A stretch of 62,000 nt of DNA, taken from Glandiceps talaboti. Taxonomy: Eukaryota > Hemichordata > Enteropneusta > Spengelidae. This document shows, in pieces, positions 61,351-62,000 of the stretch. Every line of letters starts with the position of its first letter. The stretch's first letter is position 1. Made by a program: the position numbers and the translations under genes. A model generated the notes under the pieces. The model saw only the letters and a list, made by a program, of their open reading frames with translations. It had not been told where the DNA came from and did not search any database. Where the stretch lies: positions 20,331,142 to 20,393,141 of the forward strand of contig NC_135556.1 of assembly GCF_964340395.1 (NCBI RefSeq), written 5' to 3'.

Positions 61351-62000
61351 TAATTTGTTAATACTAAACTGAACTATTAATCTGGTCCCAATACAAATGT
61401 ATTCTGTACTGTTTAGATTTGTTAAGCACTCGTTTGATTTGGAATTTGCTATTTCTATTGTCAATACAACTTAAATAACCATTGTAATACCTGAAACAAT
61501 GTAGATATTTCAGATTTCTTGAGGAAACAATACCACTTTAGTAGGTACCAAATTTTCCTTTTAACTTTCGTTTCTTTCCTGGTAATCAGCCAACATCTTG
61601 AAAAACTCCATTTTGTATACGACGTATATTCTGTGATCGTCTGTGAACAACAATAGGTTGTGGATTGCCGTGTAAACACTGCATGGGGTATTGTTTGCGA
61701 GTTCTCGGTAAAACGCGATCACCACATTTGTAATTGGTAGTCCGCACAGGTGCTATTTTTATCTCTCTGAGCCTTGTTTTCAAAGAATCGCATAAAGAAA
61801 GGGCAAAGCATAAGTGCGTCTTCATGCGCATGCGCAAACTAATTATTGAAAATTGTCGTAAAATCCGTTTCTCAGATAATGTTTCAGTCACAATAACGTG
61901 TGTCATTTTCATTAATAGAAATATACACAAACATTGTTATCAGACCATGTCACAATTCATTGTTTGTTTATCACTATACGATCTATCAAAATATGTGTTA

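Larger units (their letters stand above)
59317..62000. other. Gene-poor right end
   Basis: Microsatellites at 60441-60486 and 60650-60712 and a dispersed repeat at 61037-61350. No supported exon. An AG|GTGAGT donor-like site at about 60199 follows a 37-base open piece, too short to call. Confidence 0.4.

Noticed and set aside
61586-61930. 114-codon minus-strand frame near the right end
   Set aside because: No splice evidence and no family recognised. It could be part of a gene beyond the window, but I cannot support it.

Overview
The window is animal nuclear DNA. The genes are split into exons with GT-AG introns of a few hundred bases to about 6 kb, they lie on both strands, there are no operons, and the AT-rich background is crowded with microsatellites, minisatellites, fold-back elements and one tRNA-derived SINE. 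The families seen (a Golgi carbohydrate sulfotransferase, a goliath/GRAIL-type PA-RING ligase, a glycine-transporter-like SLC6 protein, a STARD5-like START protein) are metazoan. A marine invertebrate (lophotrochozoan, hemichordate or lancelet) is my guess, but the sequence does not settle the phylum.

Left part (1-9.4 kb): a mosaic of tetranucleotide repeats, the first coding exon of a STARD5-like gene (minus, 3747-3860), a possible divergent first exon (plus, 4073-4156), and two copies of one long fold-back MITE (5858-6374 and 7678-8169) in opposite orientation.

9.4-16.5 kb: a two-exon carbohydrate sulfotransferase gene (plus). A short membrane-anchor exon at 9418-9630 joins in phase across a 6-kb intron to a large catalytic exon at 15688-16536.

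16.5-39 kb: essentially gene-poor. It holds a second type of fold-back element (18571-19142), a 45-bp minisatellite with two levels of higher-order structure (21.8-23.8 kb), many microsatellites and a 3.65-kb 48-bp minisatellite (34.16-37.8 kb). The last contains a 1,344-bp block of 28 monomers duplicated in tandem with no difference I could see. Two weak candidate terminal exons lie at 28.3 and 33.3 kb.

39-44.5 kb: the 5' half of a goliath/GRAIL-like PA-domain ubiquitin ligase gene (minus). It stands head-to-head with the SLC6 gene, about 2 kb apart, and a CpG-rich patch lies between them.

44.5-52.3 kb: a complete 13-exon SLC6 transporter gene (plus). All splice phases agree and it encodes 683 residues, most like glycine transporters. 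It would use the sodium and chloride gradients to carry a small amino acid across the plasma membrane.

52.5-57.5 kb: a convergent minus-strand gene for a multi-pass membrane protein I do not recognise. Three exons are well supported and two more are possible. A SINE sits in one of its introns. The last 4.5 kb hold one candidate exon (59189-59316, plus), microsatellites, and an inverted copy of a repeat also found at 30.2-30.5 kb.

The genes show no shared pathway. They are ordinary single-gene transcription units, and the unusual content of the window is its repeat architecture and the unrecognised membrane gene.
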